Assembly: GCA_907163375.1 (NCBI GenBank)
Contig: CAJQUW010008928.1
Coordinates: 310,001 to 374,000 of the forward strand
DNA: 64,000 nt
Reading direction: 5' to 3'
Source of the DNA: Prostheceraeus crozeri
Lineage: Eukaryota > Platyhelminthes > Polycladida > Euryleptidae
Part shown: piece by piece, positions 49,424 to 60,500 of the stretch
How positions within the stretch are numbered: the first letter of the stretch is position 1
Layout: every line of letters starts with the position of its first letter
Notes under the pieces: model-generated
The model's database searches: none
Seen by the model: the letters and a program-made list of their open reading frames with translations, nothing else
Told to the model about the DNA's origin: nothing
Made by a program: the position numbers and the translations under genes

Positions 49424-49801
49424 GTCACAATAGTCGCAATTGAGCAAACCCATTCAAAATCAAACAACGGACGTCTATCGGTACGTACCCAAGTGCTCAG
49501 AACCAAACCACACAAGTTCGATCATAGACGTTCCGAAACACAGTGTACCAAACACATGTACCTATCCAGTAAAACAGATCTCATACAAGTTCCTATTGAT
49601 AACACTGAATTATACATGTACCTATCCGTGTGCCTATCGATAACTAAACTATCCATGTACCTATCCATGTACCTATCCATGTTCCTATTGACAACACTAA
49701 ACTTTACAGGTACCTATCCATGTACCTATTGATAACACTAAACTTTACATGTACCTATCCATGTACCTATCCGTGGCAAGTAGGGCACAGTTTTCACTAC
49801 T
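49424..49801. repeat. Polinton right terminal inverted repeat
   Basis: This is the complement of 28956-29335, ending CACTACT. It carries the same GTACCTATCC subrepeats. The left arm has an extra 14-16 bp near 29200, and the arms differ in subrepeat detail near 49650. Confidence 0.92.
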
Positions 49802-49807
49802 TGCATG
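49802..49807. repeat. Polinton target duplication, right copy (TGCATG)
   Basis: This is an exact copy of 28950-28955. Taking one copy away restores the pogo transposase reading ETMQAVADWGF across the site. Confidence 0.93.
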
Positions 49808-50040
49808 GTTTCCGCAATTTCATGCTCTTCCGCGGGAGAGAAAACTGGCTGCCCACCAGACTTTAAAGGGTGCTTGGCATTGACTTTGTCACTCAGTGTC
49901 TTCCTTGGTACATTGAAAGTGGCTGACGCAGACCTGCTTGACTGTCCACCATTTCGTACAGCCGCCACAGCTCCTTCCATAGCCTGTGGAGTATGCTGAC
50001 GGTACGTATGACCAGGTGCAGATTCATATGTTCTTGGCAT
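49808..50040 (-). pseudogene. pogo-type transposase, N-terminal helix-turn-helix part
   Basis: It starts at ATG 50040 (MPRTYESAPGH). Residues about 15-65 form a Psq-type helix-turn-helix (AMEGAVAAVRNGGQSSRSAS, FNVPRKTLSDKVNAKH), followed by FSPAEEHEIAETMQ at the Polinton junction. It continues on the far side of the Polinton at 28955. The N-terminal domain binds the transposon ends. Confidence 0.85.
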
Positions 50041-50242
50041 GCTATTTGACATAAAGCAAGCAGAAAATGACAAGCAGAGCATTTGCTGTGCCTAATGAAC
50101 AAAGGACGACCGGTGCGATTTGCTCAGTACAGCCAGCCAATCACACGGCGCCATTCACAACGGCTAGTCGGAGAAACAAGACATTCGTTATCTAATGCAT
50201 GGCGAACTTAGCCTCGGAGGGCGAACTCACCCCATCTTACGG

Positions 50243-52361
50243 TATTGGTATAAATTTACTAATTCTAATATTTCTCCATCAATTTGAATTCCTTGTCGCG
50301 TTGTTTGCTTTGCTATTTCATTACACATAACTTTTGTTTTCTTCTTGTTCATTTTCATACCATCTTTCCTTCCTTCTTCGTTTAATGATGTTATGATTCT
50401 CTGCATGTCTTCTTCTGTATTCGCTAACAGCATTATATCATCAGCAAATCTGAGATTGCTTAGATTTTCTCCGTTTATACCGATTCCTTCGCTGACTACT
50501 CTTCGAAATATATCTTCTAATGCTGCTGTGAAGAGAATTGGTGATAAAGTATTACCCTGACGTACTCCCTTTATGATTTTCACCTTTTCACTCATTATGC
50601 CGGTTCTGATCTGTGCTGTACCACCGTTGCATGGTTTTTTTTCAGGATGTTAATAAACTTCGTTTGTACTCCTTGCTTTGTTAGAGCATCAAATACTGCT
50701 TTGTGTTTAATGGAGTCAGGGGCCTTTTCATAGTCAATGAAGGCCATATATAAAGGCATTTGGTATTCATTTGCTTTTTCAAGGACTTGTGTGACCGTGT
50801 GGAGGTGGTCAATAGTGGAATATCCTTTACGATATGCAGCTTGTTCAGGGGGTTGATTGTCCAATATGTTTGATATTCTTCGTTTTTCACGACTGTCATA
50901 TATAATTTGTAGACGTGGGATAGAAAGCTGATTGGTCGGTAGTTGCTCAGTTCCATTTTGTCTCCTTTTTTGTATATCAGTGATATTATCGCATTCTTTC
51001 ATGTTTCTGGTATCGCTTCTTCTTTTGTTATTTGATTAAACATTTCTGTCAGCTTCTCTATAATTGCTTGTCCCCCAGCCTTAATAATTTCAATTGCCAT
51101 CCCATCTTCGTCTGGAGCTTTCTCGTTCTTCATATCTTTGATAGCCTTTTCTACTTCGTCCTCTAAGAAGATTGGTTGATTTTCTGTCGGCGCTGTTTGC
51201 ATATTTTCATATTTATCATTGTACAGCTCCTGATGAAATTTGGCGCAACTTTCTGAAATTCCGTCTCTATTTCTTGTGACAGTTCCATCCGCCTTTTTCA
51301 ATGCTGGCATCAGCAGTCGCTTTTCAGTTTGATTCTTTATTGCTTCTTTCAAGCCTTTGCTTCTTTCGACTGCTTTCTGTATCAGTCTTGTGTTATGTAT
51401 CCTTAAGTCCTTTCTCATTTTCTTGTCTCTCTTTCTTTCTTTTTCCAGTTACGTCTTCGCACATTGTTTAATGATCTCAATGTCTTATTCTACATCGTTT
51501 TCCGGACGTATCTTCGTTGGAAAGTACCTAAACCTGTTCCGTAGTTCAATTTGGTATTCTTCTTTCTTTTCAAATAGCGCTTCCGTATTGATTCTTACTA
51601 CATTACTTCGCATCATTTTCTTTCTTTCCAGCCCGGTATTCAGTTATATTCTGCATCTCACTATTCGGTGATCGCTTCCAATGCTCACTCTTTGAATCGC
51701 TTCACTATTTTGAATAATGTACTTCTTGTTACTCATGATGTAGTCTATCTCATTTTCCACCATTACTCCAGGACTTTTCCATATCCATCGTTTGTTTTGC
51801 GGCTTTTCAAACCAAGTGTTAGTAATACTGAGCTTGTGGGCGAGTGCGAAGTGCATCATTCTAGTTCCTCTTTCGTTTCATTCTCCTTGTCTCCGCGAAA
51901 GTATCGCCGCTCCGAAAGTACCGACTTTCGCGTTGAAGTCACCCATTATGATTTTGTACATGCTTGCGTTGTCGTGTATTGTTTTGTGAAGGTCTTCATA
52001 AAACTCCTCAATCTCTTCATCTGTGTGACTGCTCGTAGGGGCATAGACTTGAATTACTTGTTGCGAGTACCTTCGGTTTATCTTCATTGTTAGTTATGAT
52101 ATTCACTCGCTGATTCCGTTGAATTCAGTTATGTGTTCCTTTACATCTCTGTGCACCAAAAATCCAACTCCAGCTGCTGATCCATTCCCTCCTTTAGTGT
52201 ACAGCAAATGGCAGCTGTTGAGATGTGCCAGCTGTTTTCCTTTTCTTCTGACTTCTGCTCCATTTGATCCCTGTTTCGGCCAGTTCGTTTTCGAGTTCAT
52301 CTAATATCTCCTGATGTTTCAATGCTCGTACGTTGCATATCAATACATGAAGTGTAGAAAC
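50243..52361 (-). mobile_element. RTE-type LINE, central part (endonuclease and RT)
   Basis: This is the main body of the LINE whose 3' part lies at 26597-27141 and whose 5' part lies at 53078-53290. It carries an APE-type endonuclease of the RTE style and an RT, in several frames. The order and direction fit one minus-strand element split by the pogo element (at a TA) and by a hAT-like MITE. Confidence 0.85.
50246..52345 (-). pseudogene. RTE LINE endonuclease-reverse transcriptase, broken
   Basis: Endonuclease parts in order: ICNVRALKHQEILDELENEL (near 52340), SCHLLYTKGGNGSAAGVGFL, VYAPTSSHTDEEIEEF, IIMGDFNAKVG, NEIDYIMSNKKYI and GSDHRIVRCRI (near 51650). RT parts: [78 protein letters not shown] and RFADDIMLLAN, ending NLYQY at the pogo junction. 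At least five stops or frameshifts separate these blocks (for example near 52262, 51870, 51470, 50950 and 50600), so the copy is dead. It is related to the RTE/BovB type. Confidence 0.87.
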
Positions 52362-53077
52362 CAGGGATACGGAGTCGGAGTCTGGAGTTCCATCATTTTT
52401 GCTGGAGGCTTATAACTAGACCCGAAGTATAACACAAACAAATTATTTATCCTCGTGCATAGCTGTCACTGTTTTGATGTCAACTTTCTCCGTCAAACAA
52501 AAGTACAGAGGCATTGCTCCATGCAAGGCTTGTAATAGTTGAGGGAATGAACCTTGATAGTAAAAGAAGGATTGTCTTTTCACTCGGTGATATAATAGAG
52601 AAGACAAGCCTTCCTAGCCTCGATCGCACCTGCGCACCAAACGTCACATCAGAGACAAACCTGAAATACTAGTTTGTTTGAGAACATTACCTCTTACTCT
52701 CACGTTAATCGTGTGTGATATCTCCTCCAAAGCGCATATTAAAATCGAAAGTGTACTCATATTTTTGGAGAAGGATGGGGTATTTTCCTGCCTGGTAGAG
52801 ACTGAAGACCGTGCGAAGCACACATCAACAAGATAGGTGGAGCCGAGTCGCATGCATCCAACTTAAAGCGACATTTGACAAACTTTCATCGAAAATGATT
52901 GATAATTGATACAGCAATGATCACTAAAGATAGGTTCAGGTAAGCATATAATGATCTATGAGGTAGGTTGCCCGTTTTTCTAAAACATTTGGCTATACAT
53001 ACTTGCCACCCTGAGTCGGAGTCCTATCAACTCCCGGAGTCGGAATCCTATCAAATTGATAGGACTCCGCATCCCTG
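52362..53077. mobile_element. hAT-like non-autonomous element (MITE), 716 bp
   Basis: The ends are CAGGGATACGGAGTC and GACTCCGCATCCCTG. The flanks share TAGAAAC (52355-52361 and 53081-53087), a 7-8-bp target duplication with three extra bases on the right. CAGGG ends and a duplication of this size fit hAT elements. No transposase frame is present. Leaving it out rejoins one open LINE frame (NHRVSTLHVLICNVRALKHQ). Confidence 0.75.
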
Positions 53078-53290
53078 GACTAGAAACCCGGTGATTCTTA
53101 GCACCCTCTTCTTTTCGGCTGCCGGGGACTGAGGGCCATTTCATTATCTTTGACATTTCGTGAGGGTTGTGGGTTTGTACCGTATCCTCACCACGCTGGT
53201 TCGATGTGGGTTGGTGAGCGACCGATTTTTCGAGGGGGTCACCTCTAACCTTTGGCTATAAAAGCCGTGCCCTACAAGGCAGCAGGGGAT
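53078..53290 (-). mobile_element. RTE LINE, 5' part (beyond the hAT-like insertion)
   Basis: On the minus strand, one frame reads VRGDPLEKSVAHQPTSNQRG, then HEMSKIMKWPSVPGSRKEEG, up to the MITE border, and continues into the endonuclease on the other side. The 5' border is not sharp; GC-rich DNA ends near 53290 and no target duplication was found. Confidence 0.7.
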
Positions 53291-53477
53291 TTGAAATCAG
53301 AATTAACCTTCTCTTAAGAGACCACCGTCCAAATAGCACTAAATAAATAGATAAAAGAAGAGAAAAAAAGAAAAGGGGGAAGATAGGATGTGTGCTGACT
53401 TGATCTTACGAGTTCATCCGCCCATTGACAGATCTTGTTTTTTTATCCTGCCGGATGTCTAATCATCCTCCTCACAA

Positions 53478-53903
53478 CACACCCGGCGGGAACGAGGATC
53501 AAACGAAAAAATACGAGCCCTTAGGCACTTGTATTTTTGGAAAATATACATGTCACAGATGTCATGTATGTCAGTCGCCAAAATCATCTATGAGCTATTG
53601 CCAAATTATGACGTCATCTTTCAAAATGGCCGCCATAATCATAAAAATGGGCTATATCTCGAAAACGAGTGATTTTAAGGCCCAATAATGTATTACGAAC
53701 AGATATAAAGTCGACCATTTTCTTTCATTTGAGACTAGTTTTACGCCCATAAGTTGGTTAGATGTCAAATAATGACGCTATAGGCCTAATTCAACATGGC
53801 CGCAAATTGCGAAAATCTGCTGCAACCCAAAAATGAATAATTTTAAGGCCTGAGTATTTAGGCCCTACGTAGAGTCAACATAGTCGCTATTTCTCCTAAC
53901 ATA
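53478..53903. repeat. Left ~430-bp inverted repeat
   Basis: It contains TGACGTCA (a CRE palindrome) directly beside CAAAATGGCCGCCAT (a YY1-type motif) near 53609-53635, and a second ACATGGCCGCAAA near 53796. These may serve as promoter elements of the unit. Confidence 0.85.
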
Positions 53904-54444
53904 ATTAACGCATCTTAAATTATCCAAGACATGGATAGAAAATCCTAGAGATCTCTGTCTTAATGAAACCGCAATATTGAACTTATATTTTTGAAATAAC
54001 GAAGTTTATAATTTACATTCAAATCACTGTAAGTAAAATGTTCTATTTGTGCAGACTTCATTTATGATGCTGAGAACAGATGTTCACATTATTGGTCATC
54101 TGCAATTGGTAACTATTTTCAGTGTTCGAATTCTTGAATACAAATTAGCGATTTGGTTCGTCATGCGAGTGGATGTAGCTATCACTAACAATCGGCGCTT
54201 GGTAACATTTTATTCGAGGAATGCTATTGTACTATTCAAGAGCATTTTGTGCTTCACTTAGCATTGATTGCGTAATTGCTTATTCCTTGATTAGCATCAG
54301 AAAATGACGAAGCACTACCTATTATTGACTTATCAGGCCGAAGCGCTGATTGAAGTGATTACTACTCCACGCTGCTATAGCACAAACAAGTGGACGCATT
54401 GCACAAACGTATTTAATCATTCGGTTTAAGACTTTCTGGATCGT

Positions 54445-55485
54445 GTGTCGTGCATTCTCGGACCATGTCTCATAATCAACGCGTTCACACATCTTGAAAA
54501 CCGTAAGAAAGTCTGCTTACTGTGTTTGCAAAAAGCCAGTAACCAAGTAACTGAAGTCATATTGAAGCGCATAAGAGACTACTTCATTGAGTATTTTGAT
54601 GTTAATGAAACATGCTGCCCTTCAGCGATTTGTTCCAAGTGCAGGGCCGATCTTCTTGCAGTGAGTGAAGGAAAGATGAATAGAAGCGTTCTGCCAGAGG
54701 TGTTTGATTTCGGTTTGATAGTTCCACACTTAACCTCCACACGAAATCAACCCAATCCAGTATGCAACTGTCATATATGCGATGTTGCCCGACTATCAGG
54801 CACTCAAATTCCAAGACGAAAGAAAGGTAGGCCTTCAAAATCTCCTGTTCATGTTGCAACCTGCGGAGGCACAGTTAAGCTATGTTCGTCATGCAAATCA
54901 ACAGTTGGCAAAGGACTTTCCCATAGATGCAATATCAGCACTCACAGGAGGAATTTAGTAGGAATTTGTGATGAAGTAGATCAGGACACCCGAGAACTAA
55001 TAGCTACCAACATCATCTCTTCCAAATTTCATGATGAGAGATCATCTGATGTCAAGCTGAGAACTGGAGGGCCGAATCCTCTTCCTCTCAGTCGTACCGA
55101 TCGCAAACAGTCAACTCCATTTTCGCCTTCTCAGCTCAGCAATTTACAGATAGCTTTATCTGCATCTAACAGTAGTATGAAGCACAAGGTAGTCCCATTT
55201 CTGAGAACTATATTAGGGAGAAAGTCTGTTGAGCAAGGCTGCGAACGATACTTTCAAACTAGAGACTGTCAGTTGGAGCAATACTTTTCTCTTACTTTTG
55301 TTAATTTGCAAGTGTCCTCAACAAATGATTTAATGGCACATCCAGTAGTTTATTGCAACAGTGTGGAGGAACTCATCGCTAGCACGTGCAGTGCAAGAGG
55401 TTTGGACATGACAGAAGTCAACATCAAGTTCGGTATTGATGGAGGAGGGGGCTATGTTAGGAGAAATAGCGACTATATATGTTGA
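54445..55485 (+). CDS. Zinc-finger-like protein of unknown transposon family (N-terminal part)
   Basis: The frame is open for 346 codons but begins without an ATG near its conserved start, so an upstream exon or decay is likely. It shows Cys pairs CLLCLQKA and AICSKCRADLL, then CNCHICDVAR, RRKKGRPSKSP, KLCSSCKSTVGKGLSHRCN (zinc-binding patterns over residues about 20-170) and VNIKFGIDGGGGYV near the end. Similar proteins with a FGIDGGGG motif continue into a long catalytic-looking region in other invertebrates, as far as I recall; here that part is absent because the right inverted repeat starts inside the codons after GGGGY. I cannot name the family. Confidence 0.55.
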   Translation: MSCILGPCLIINAFTHLENRKKVCLLCLQKASNQVTEVILKRIRDYFIEYFDVNETCCPSAICSKCRADLLAVSEGKMNRSVLPEVFDFGLIVPHLTSTRNQPNPVCNCHICDVARLSGTQIPRRKKGRPSKSPVHVATCGGTVKLCSSCKSTVGKGLSHRCNISTHRRNLVGICDEVDQDTRELIATNIISSKFHDERSSDVKLRTGGPNPLPLSRTDRKQSTPFSPSQLSNLQIALSASNSSMKHKVVPFLRTILGRKSVEQGCERYFQTRDCQLEQYFSLTFVNLQVSSTNDLMAHPVVYCNSVEELIASTCSARGLDMTEVNIKFGIDGGGGYVRRNSDYIC

Positions 55486-55882
55486 CTCTACGTAGGGCCT
55501 AAATACTCAGGCCTTAAAATTATTCATTTTTGGGTTGCAGCAGATTTTCGCAATTTGCGGCCATGTTGAATTAGGCCTATAGCGTCATTATTTGACATCT
55601 AACCAACTTATGGGCGTAAAACTAGTCTCAAATGAAAGAAAATGGTCGACTTTATATCTGTTCGTAATACATTATTGGGCCTTAAAATCACTCGTTTTCG
55701 AGATATAGCCCATTTTTATGATTATGGCGGCCATTTTGAAAGATGACGTCATAATTTGGCAATAGCTCATAGATGATTTTGGCGACTGACATACATGACA
55801 TCTGTGACATGTATATTTTCCAAAAATACAAGTGCCTAAGGGCTCGTATTTTTTCGTTTGATCCTCGTTCCCGCCGGGTGTG
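55453..55882. repeat. Right ~430-bp inverted repeat
   Basis: This is the complement of 53478-53903. Its inner edge, TATGTTAGGAGAAATAGCGA, is both the inverted-repeat end and the last codons of the ORF. Confidence 0.85.
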
Positions 55883-55939
55883 ACAAGGCAGATGCCAAGT
55901 GGGGGAGCCGGTTTAGTCGTCGACCACCCAACCATTGGA

Positions 55940-56052
55940 TACATTTGGTACTTGGTCTCAAGTCGAGTTTCTTTAATAAAATAGAAACTGCATACATTTT
56001 GGGGATTTAATTAATATTGAGTTGCTACTCTACCTAATATACTTGGTTTATG
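55940..56052 (+). repeat. Interspersed ~110-bp repeat, copy 3 of 3
   Basis: It shares GAAACTGCATAC, TTTGGGGATTTAATTAAT and CTCTACCTAATATACTTGG with the copies at 86-205 and 26157-26262. Confidence 0.6.
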
Positions 56053-56204
56053 ATCTGTCCTGGCTGTTCGTGCTTTTTTGTTATAAGTACCCTGCATGGA
56101 AAAACATTATGAATATACAGTGTTACTAACAGGAGGGGTTTCATACTGACAGCAAAACGGCTGGGTTTGTTCCTTTTTTTGTTTATTTATCGAAGTCAAT
56201 GAGT

Positions 56205-57500
56205 AAAAGTAAAAACAAAAACTTGGCCTGCGTTTCGAGCATTCGCTTCTTCTCAAGGGCAATTCGTATATGGAGGGTCTTCGTGTCTTAGTTTTATAGG
56301 AGCTAAGCAGTTCTGAGTGAAGAAAACTCAACGGTAGATAAGAGACATTTTCAAAAATAAATTGCAGAAAAATCAATTGGAGAAATTGCTTATAGTAGAG
56401 AAACTAACTAAAGCTTCCTATTATTTTTACTTCGGTGAAGGATCATAAAGATGAAGTTGACGGAATTTGTCCCTTGAGAACGATTGCCTCTTCTGATGAA
56501 AATCCAACGGAAAAAAATGATTGGCTGGCTTCCAAAGCAAGCGAAACTAAATTTTTGAAAAAAATCACATGCGGACCGAAGTGGCTTAGGCCTAGCAGCA
56601 AACGTAAACGAAAAGAAAACCTCCCAAAAGTAAAGCAGATGCTTATCTAAAATTAAAATTCATCAATGATAAAACCAATAAAAGTTTAAATCGTTGATTA
56701 AAAAATGCAATTTGATATGTAGGGCCTACATCAATTTTTAGGAAGATGCATCTTTTGTGAATTTTAACTAAAAAGTGGGAGTTGGCTTCCAAAATATGCA
56801 ATAAACAATTGCATCACTAACTCCATAAAACGAAGGAGCGAAAAATGCCCTGATGCAATTGACAAAAATGTAGTCTTTCAAAAATTATAAAAGACTTTAC
56901 AGAGAAGGGTTGCACATATATCCCCCATGATGGAGTTTTGAAAAATAGAGAGAAAAATAATAATCACTCGCAAATTTGACTTTCCTATCAGGGTTGTCAA
57001 TTAGCCGAGTTGCTTAATACTGTAGAAAATCCTCGAACACGAAAAGCAGAGAAATAACATTCTACTTGCAAAATTTGTGTACATATGGTTCAGAGTTGCA
57101 CCTGGGAGGACGGATTCATTGGCTATTCGTTTGTTTGTAAATATTGTATATTGGTCAAACAAGTATGTAATTCCAAAGTAGATATCGTGAACACGAATAT
57201 TCTCTCAGAATGAATAATGACAAGTGCGTTCTCTGACCATTCTAAAAATGACCACATGAATTCTTTAACAATCAAAGACTTCTACGTGATAATAATGGAC
57301 CGTCGCAGCACACCTGTTGAAGATGGAATCATTGAAGCGCAGATGATTGAAACTCACCTGCCTGAGCTAAATCGGAAGTATGAAATAACCAGTTGGTCAA
57401 CTCCGATGTATGCAGCCACCGTCTAATCCCAGAAGATGAGAGTAGTCTCGCTTGGCGCTTTTGTAGTCTGAACCTTTTTATGCTGGTCTCAGCTTTCGAA
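56205..57500 (+). mobile_element. Decayed Penelope-like element
   Basis: The left end carries a hammerhead-like end on the minus strand (56222-56262: CTTGAGAAGAAGC, loop GAAT, GCTCGAAACG). A frame at 56435 reads VDGICPLRTIASSDENPTEK, the start of a Penelope RT. At 57217 a frame reads SAFSDHSKNDHMNSLTIKDF, VDGIIEAQMIETHLPELNRK, matching the C-terminus of the GIY-YIG endonuclease. The middle is too decayed to read. It is much older than the copy at 12.6-14.4 kb. Confidence 0.65.
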
Positions 57501-57529
57501 TAAACACCGACAGCAGCTAATAGTTGTAA

Positions 57530-60500
57530 AGGGAGATTCCAGGAAAACTCCAAACATGAGTAGGGCCTAACTACCTCACACTTACAGCAATCAATCTAAG
57601 ATATATCTTCATCACAAAAACATTTTCTAGATTAAAGACAATGATTTTCTAAGATTGATCAAAAAGATTGCGCAAAAGATTGAAATTAAAAATTTTGCTG
57701 GCTCCATGTAGACATACACTACTTCGATCCTAAAGTCTTAGTAGAGTATGCTTGTATATCGACTGACAATACAAACATCGACCTACAGTTTTGTTTCAAG
57801 GCATGAGATTATCTTGCTAATTATTTGCGATCATTACTTCACCCTAATCGATCCCGGCGACCCGATGATGTACGCATGATCTTTGCATAATTCTGTGCGT
57901 TGTGTGAGTCAATGCATGATTTTTTTGGTCAAGCAATTGCTGCTCTACTTTTCTCCATGAAAATATTAGCTGTGCTGTCAAATGGAGATTCTTTATTTTT
58001 CGCAGTAATTGGTTTCATTCGAAAGAAAGTTATTCCTTATTAGATTATCCTCGAAGACGCAAGCTATGACTGTTCTTCAAATAACTCAAACGTCGTTTAA
58101 GATAATCTCATCATTGCAGTCGCCTCGCTATATTACTGACGGTGATCAAAATCTCAGTCGATCAGATCTTGGAAGACTTTGTCAAGTCCATAAGTTACCT
58201 CCATTTACTCGTTGATCAAATGACCTTACCAAGACTGTGATTGGATTGTTGAGGAAAGCATTGCAGTCGTGCTATTCTGTTGCCGCTACCTACGTCGTGG
58301 TCCCCAGCATGTCTAACAGCCACTCGTCTGAGTGAAAGTCGCATGCTCGTGATATTTCCCTCCTCTTTTCTATTCAGTTTCTCTGTCTGATTGTTTCCCA
58401 TCGTCTGAGCACATTCATACATCCTTGCATACAAAACTCGCTCACACATCTAATACAAGACAATCAAACAGTCGCGCATACTCGCGCCTGACGTGATTTT
58501 GCCTTGTCTTGTGAACTCGCGTGGCGCGGCCTCCTCATTTGCTGATAGGACATCTCATCGAATGCATGCTACTCGACGTCACTTGCTGAGTTCGACTTTG
58601 CAACGAAAGCCGATCAAAGAGCCCATTGTCTGATGGACCCATCGTCTTGCAATTCGATGCGACAGTGAAACTCAGGGATATACATGTACATGGAATAAGT
58701 TACCACTGAAATGAAACCGAAACATGGCGAATAGCATCGATCTCCAAGTGAATCGTGATGGAAATGCTTCTTTATTTTCTATGCATCGGATTCTGCTTAT
58801 TATTTGTGGATTAATCAGGAAAAAGATCGGTGAGTAAATTTGAAAATGCTTCATTCCTACTAACATTTTCACGATTGTAATCAGTGTCATCATCTGAATT
58901 ATGAATTAATGGAATTTTGTATCGAATCTTATTTGAAGACAAAATTTTATCTTTCATTCTGCACATGCTCATTAAAAATGAAGCAGGATGCCTCGGCGGA
59001 AAATGCATCTTGCAGTCTATCGCCCTAATATCAGTCAAGAAAACAGCGAAATGTGGGATTAATAAGTTCACCTATTCGTCTTTAACCAAATGTCACAATT
59101 AGATTGATAAATTATTGAAATAATTAATGTTTGCAGTAACATTTGACAGCACATTTCACACCGTTCTACTTCTCTCGGATTTCTTTTTTAATTTAAAGGT
59201 CTCTAACGTCATAAGCGACGTATGGGTTAATTACTGTTGTTTAGACATGTGAAACTAATTAGTAAGCTTACGACATATACGCACGAAGAGAAGGGAAACC
59301 GTCAGTCACTGAAATCCATGCTGATGTTGCATATAATGCCTATTGCCGATCGATTACATGCATATAAATATACATGCATCCCCATCTATTCTATCCAGAT
59401 AACTAAATTTTGCCGACTTGAAATGATAATATAAATAATATTCAATGAAAATGCTCTATGTTTATTGAATATTCATTCGCTGGCATGTGAGATCCAAAAA
59501 CAGACAGCATTCAATCAAACATTACAGCTGACCACATTCAATCTAACTACAACTTTCCATTTGCCTGCATAATTCGTCGTGCACAATATATCAATTTGCG
59601 GTATGCATATATTCTGGAGTATGATAAGCATGGGAATTTGTAGAGACGGACGAGTCATTCTAATAATGATAATTACAAATGTACTTTTACTTTAACGCCT
59701 CAATATTGATATTTGTGAGTCAACAACATCATGAACAGAAGTCAAAATGTCACAAAGTTAAAGACAATGATGCTTAACAAAAACGATGAAAATTTTTTAT
59801 ATATGTAGGCCTATATATAGCAATATACTTAGTAAATAACAATGACAAGTATCATGAGATGGCGAAAATATTTTCACGTGGAAGTCCAATTGTGTATAAT
59901 TTTAAATAACGAAGATACCTGAGATTCATGATGAAGTTCTGAATTATTAGGTTATAAACGAAAAGATTCATAATGAGGACAGAAAACGTTCGCCAATCAT
60001 GAGATCATAAATGAAATTTTGCTTTTCCACGTGCAAGAGCTCAACACAGTTTTCTTGTGGCAGTAAATTAATATTTATCGTCTTTGACTTTGACATCAGT
60101 ATCTACAAAATTGGAAATCAGAAGTCCTCATCACTTACAATAACACTTTTCATTCTACACATGCTTCACATGCATTATTAATTTAGATCTAAATTGAAGG
60201 ACTTTGATAAATGAACACAACAAAATGTGATGGAAAGATATCAAAAATAGCATGAACAGACATATACAATTTAGAAATTCCTTTGTAAATGCAAAGCGGA
60301 GCTTTAGCTCATTAATATTACACGAATATTCGAATATCATGAAACTATTGTATTGCAACTCTCTGCACAGAGTTGATTTGATGTGCATCATGCACCAAAT
60401 GCACAAAAATGCACACACTTCGACGAATTCTTTCTCACTGATCGATAAACACTTCCCATCAAATCGCCCTTACTACATTTTATTTAACAGAAGCCACTTA

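Larger units (their letters stand above)
28956..49801. mobile_element. Polinton (Maverick) element, about 20.8 kb, looks whole
   Basis: A virus-like DNA transposon with terminal inverted repeats of about 380 bp beginning 5'-AG, an exact 6-bp target duplication and the family's core genes: packaging ATPase, RVE integrase, capsid proteins, basic core-like protein, cysteine protease and protein-primed POLB. Rightward genes occupy 29.4-38.7 kb, leftward genes 38.8-46.8 kb, and a divergent pair lies at 48.3-49.3 kb. Cargo includes TBP-like and IAP-like RING frames and an intron-bearing gene. The arms look well over 90 percent identical apart from two short indels, and I noticed no obvious break in the recognised genes, so the insertion appears fairly recent. 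It sits inside a pogo transposase gene. Confidence 0.95.
27142..50242 (-). mobile_element. pogo-type DNA transposon, interrupted by the Polinton
   Basis: The ends are inverted repeats (CCGTAAGATGGGGTGAGTTC on the left, its complement ending at 50242 on the right), flanked by TA at 27140-27141 and 50243-50244. A palindrome of the same word (about 27319-27357) lies subterminally. Without the 20.85-kb Polinton and its duplicated 6 bp, the element is about 2.25 kb, normal for pogo/Tigger relatives. It encodes one transposase on the minus strand, split between the flanks. The target is the RT region of an RTE LINE. Confidence 0.9.
53478..55882. mobile_element. Long-inverted-repeat element with an unfamiliar ORF
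   Basis: Inverted repeats of about 430 bp (53478-53903 and 55453-55882) begin CACCCGGCGGGAACGAGG and look almost identical. Between them lies one large frame whose last codons run into the right repeat. No clear target duplication was found (flanks ...CTCACAA and GACAAGG...). It may be a DNA transposon of an unfamiliar class or a non-autonomous element that captured part of another gene. The near-identity of the arms suggests a recent origin. Confidence 0.75.
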
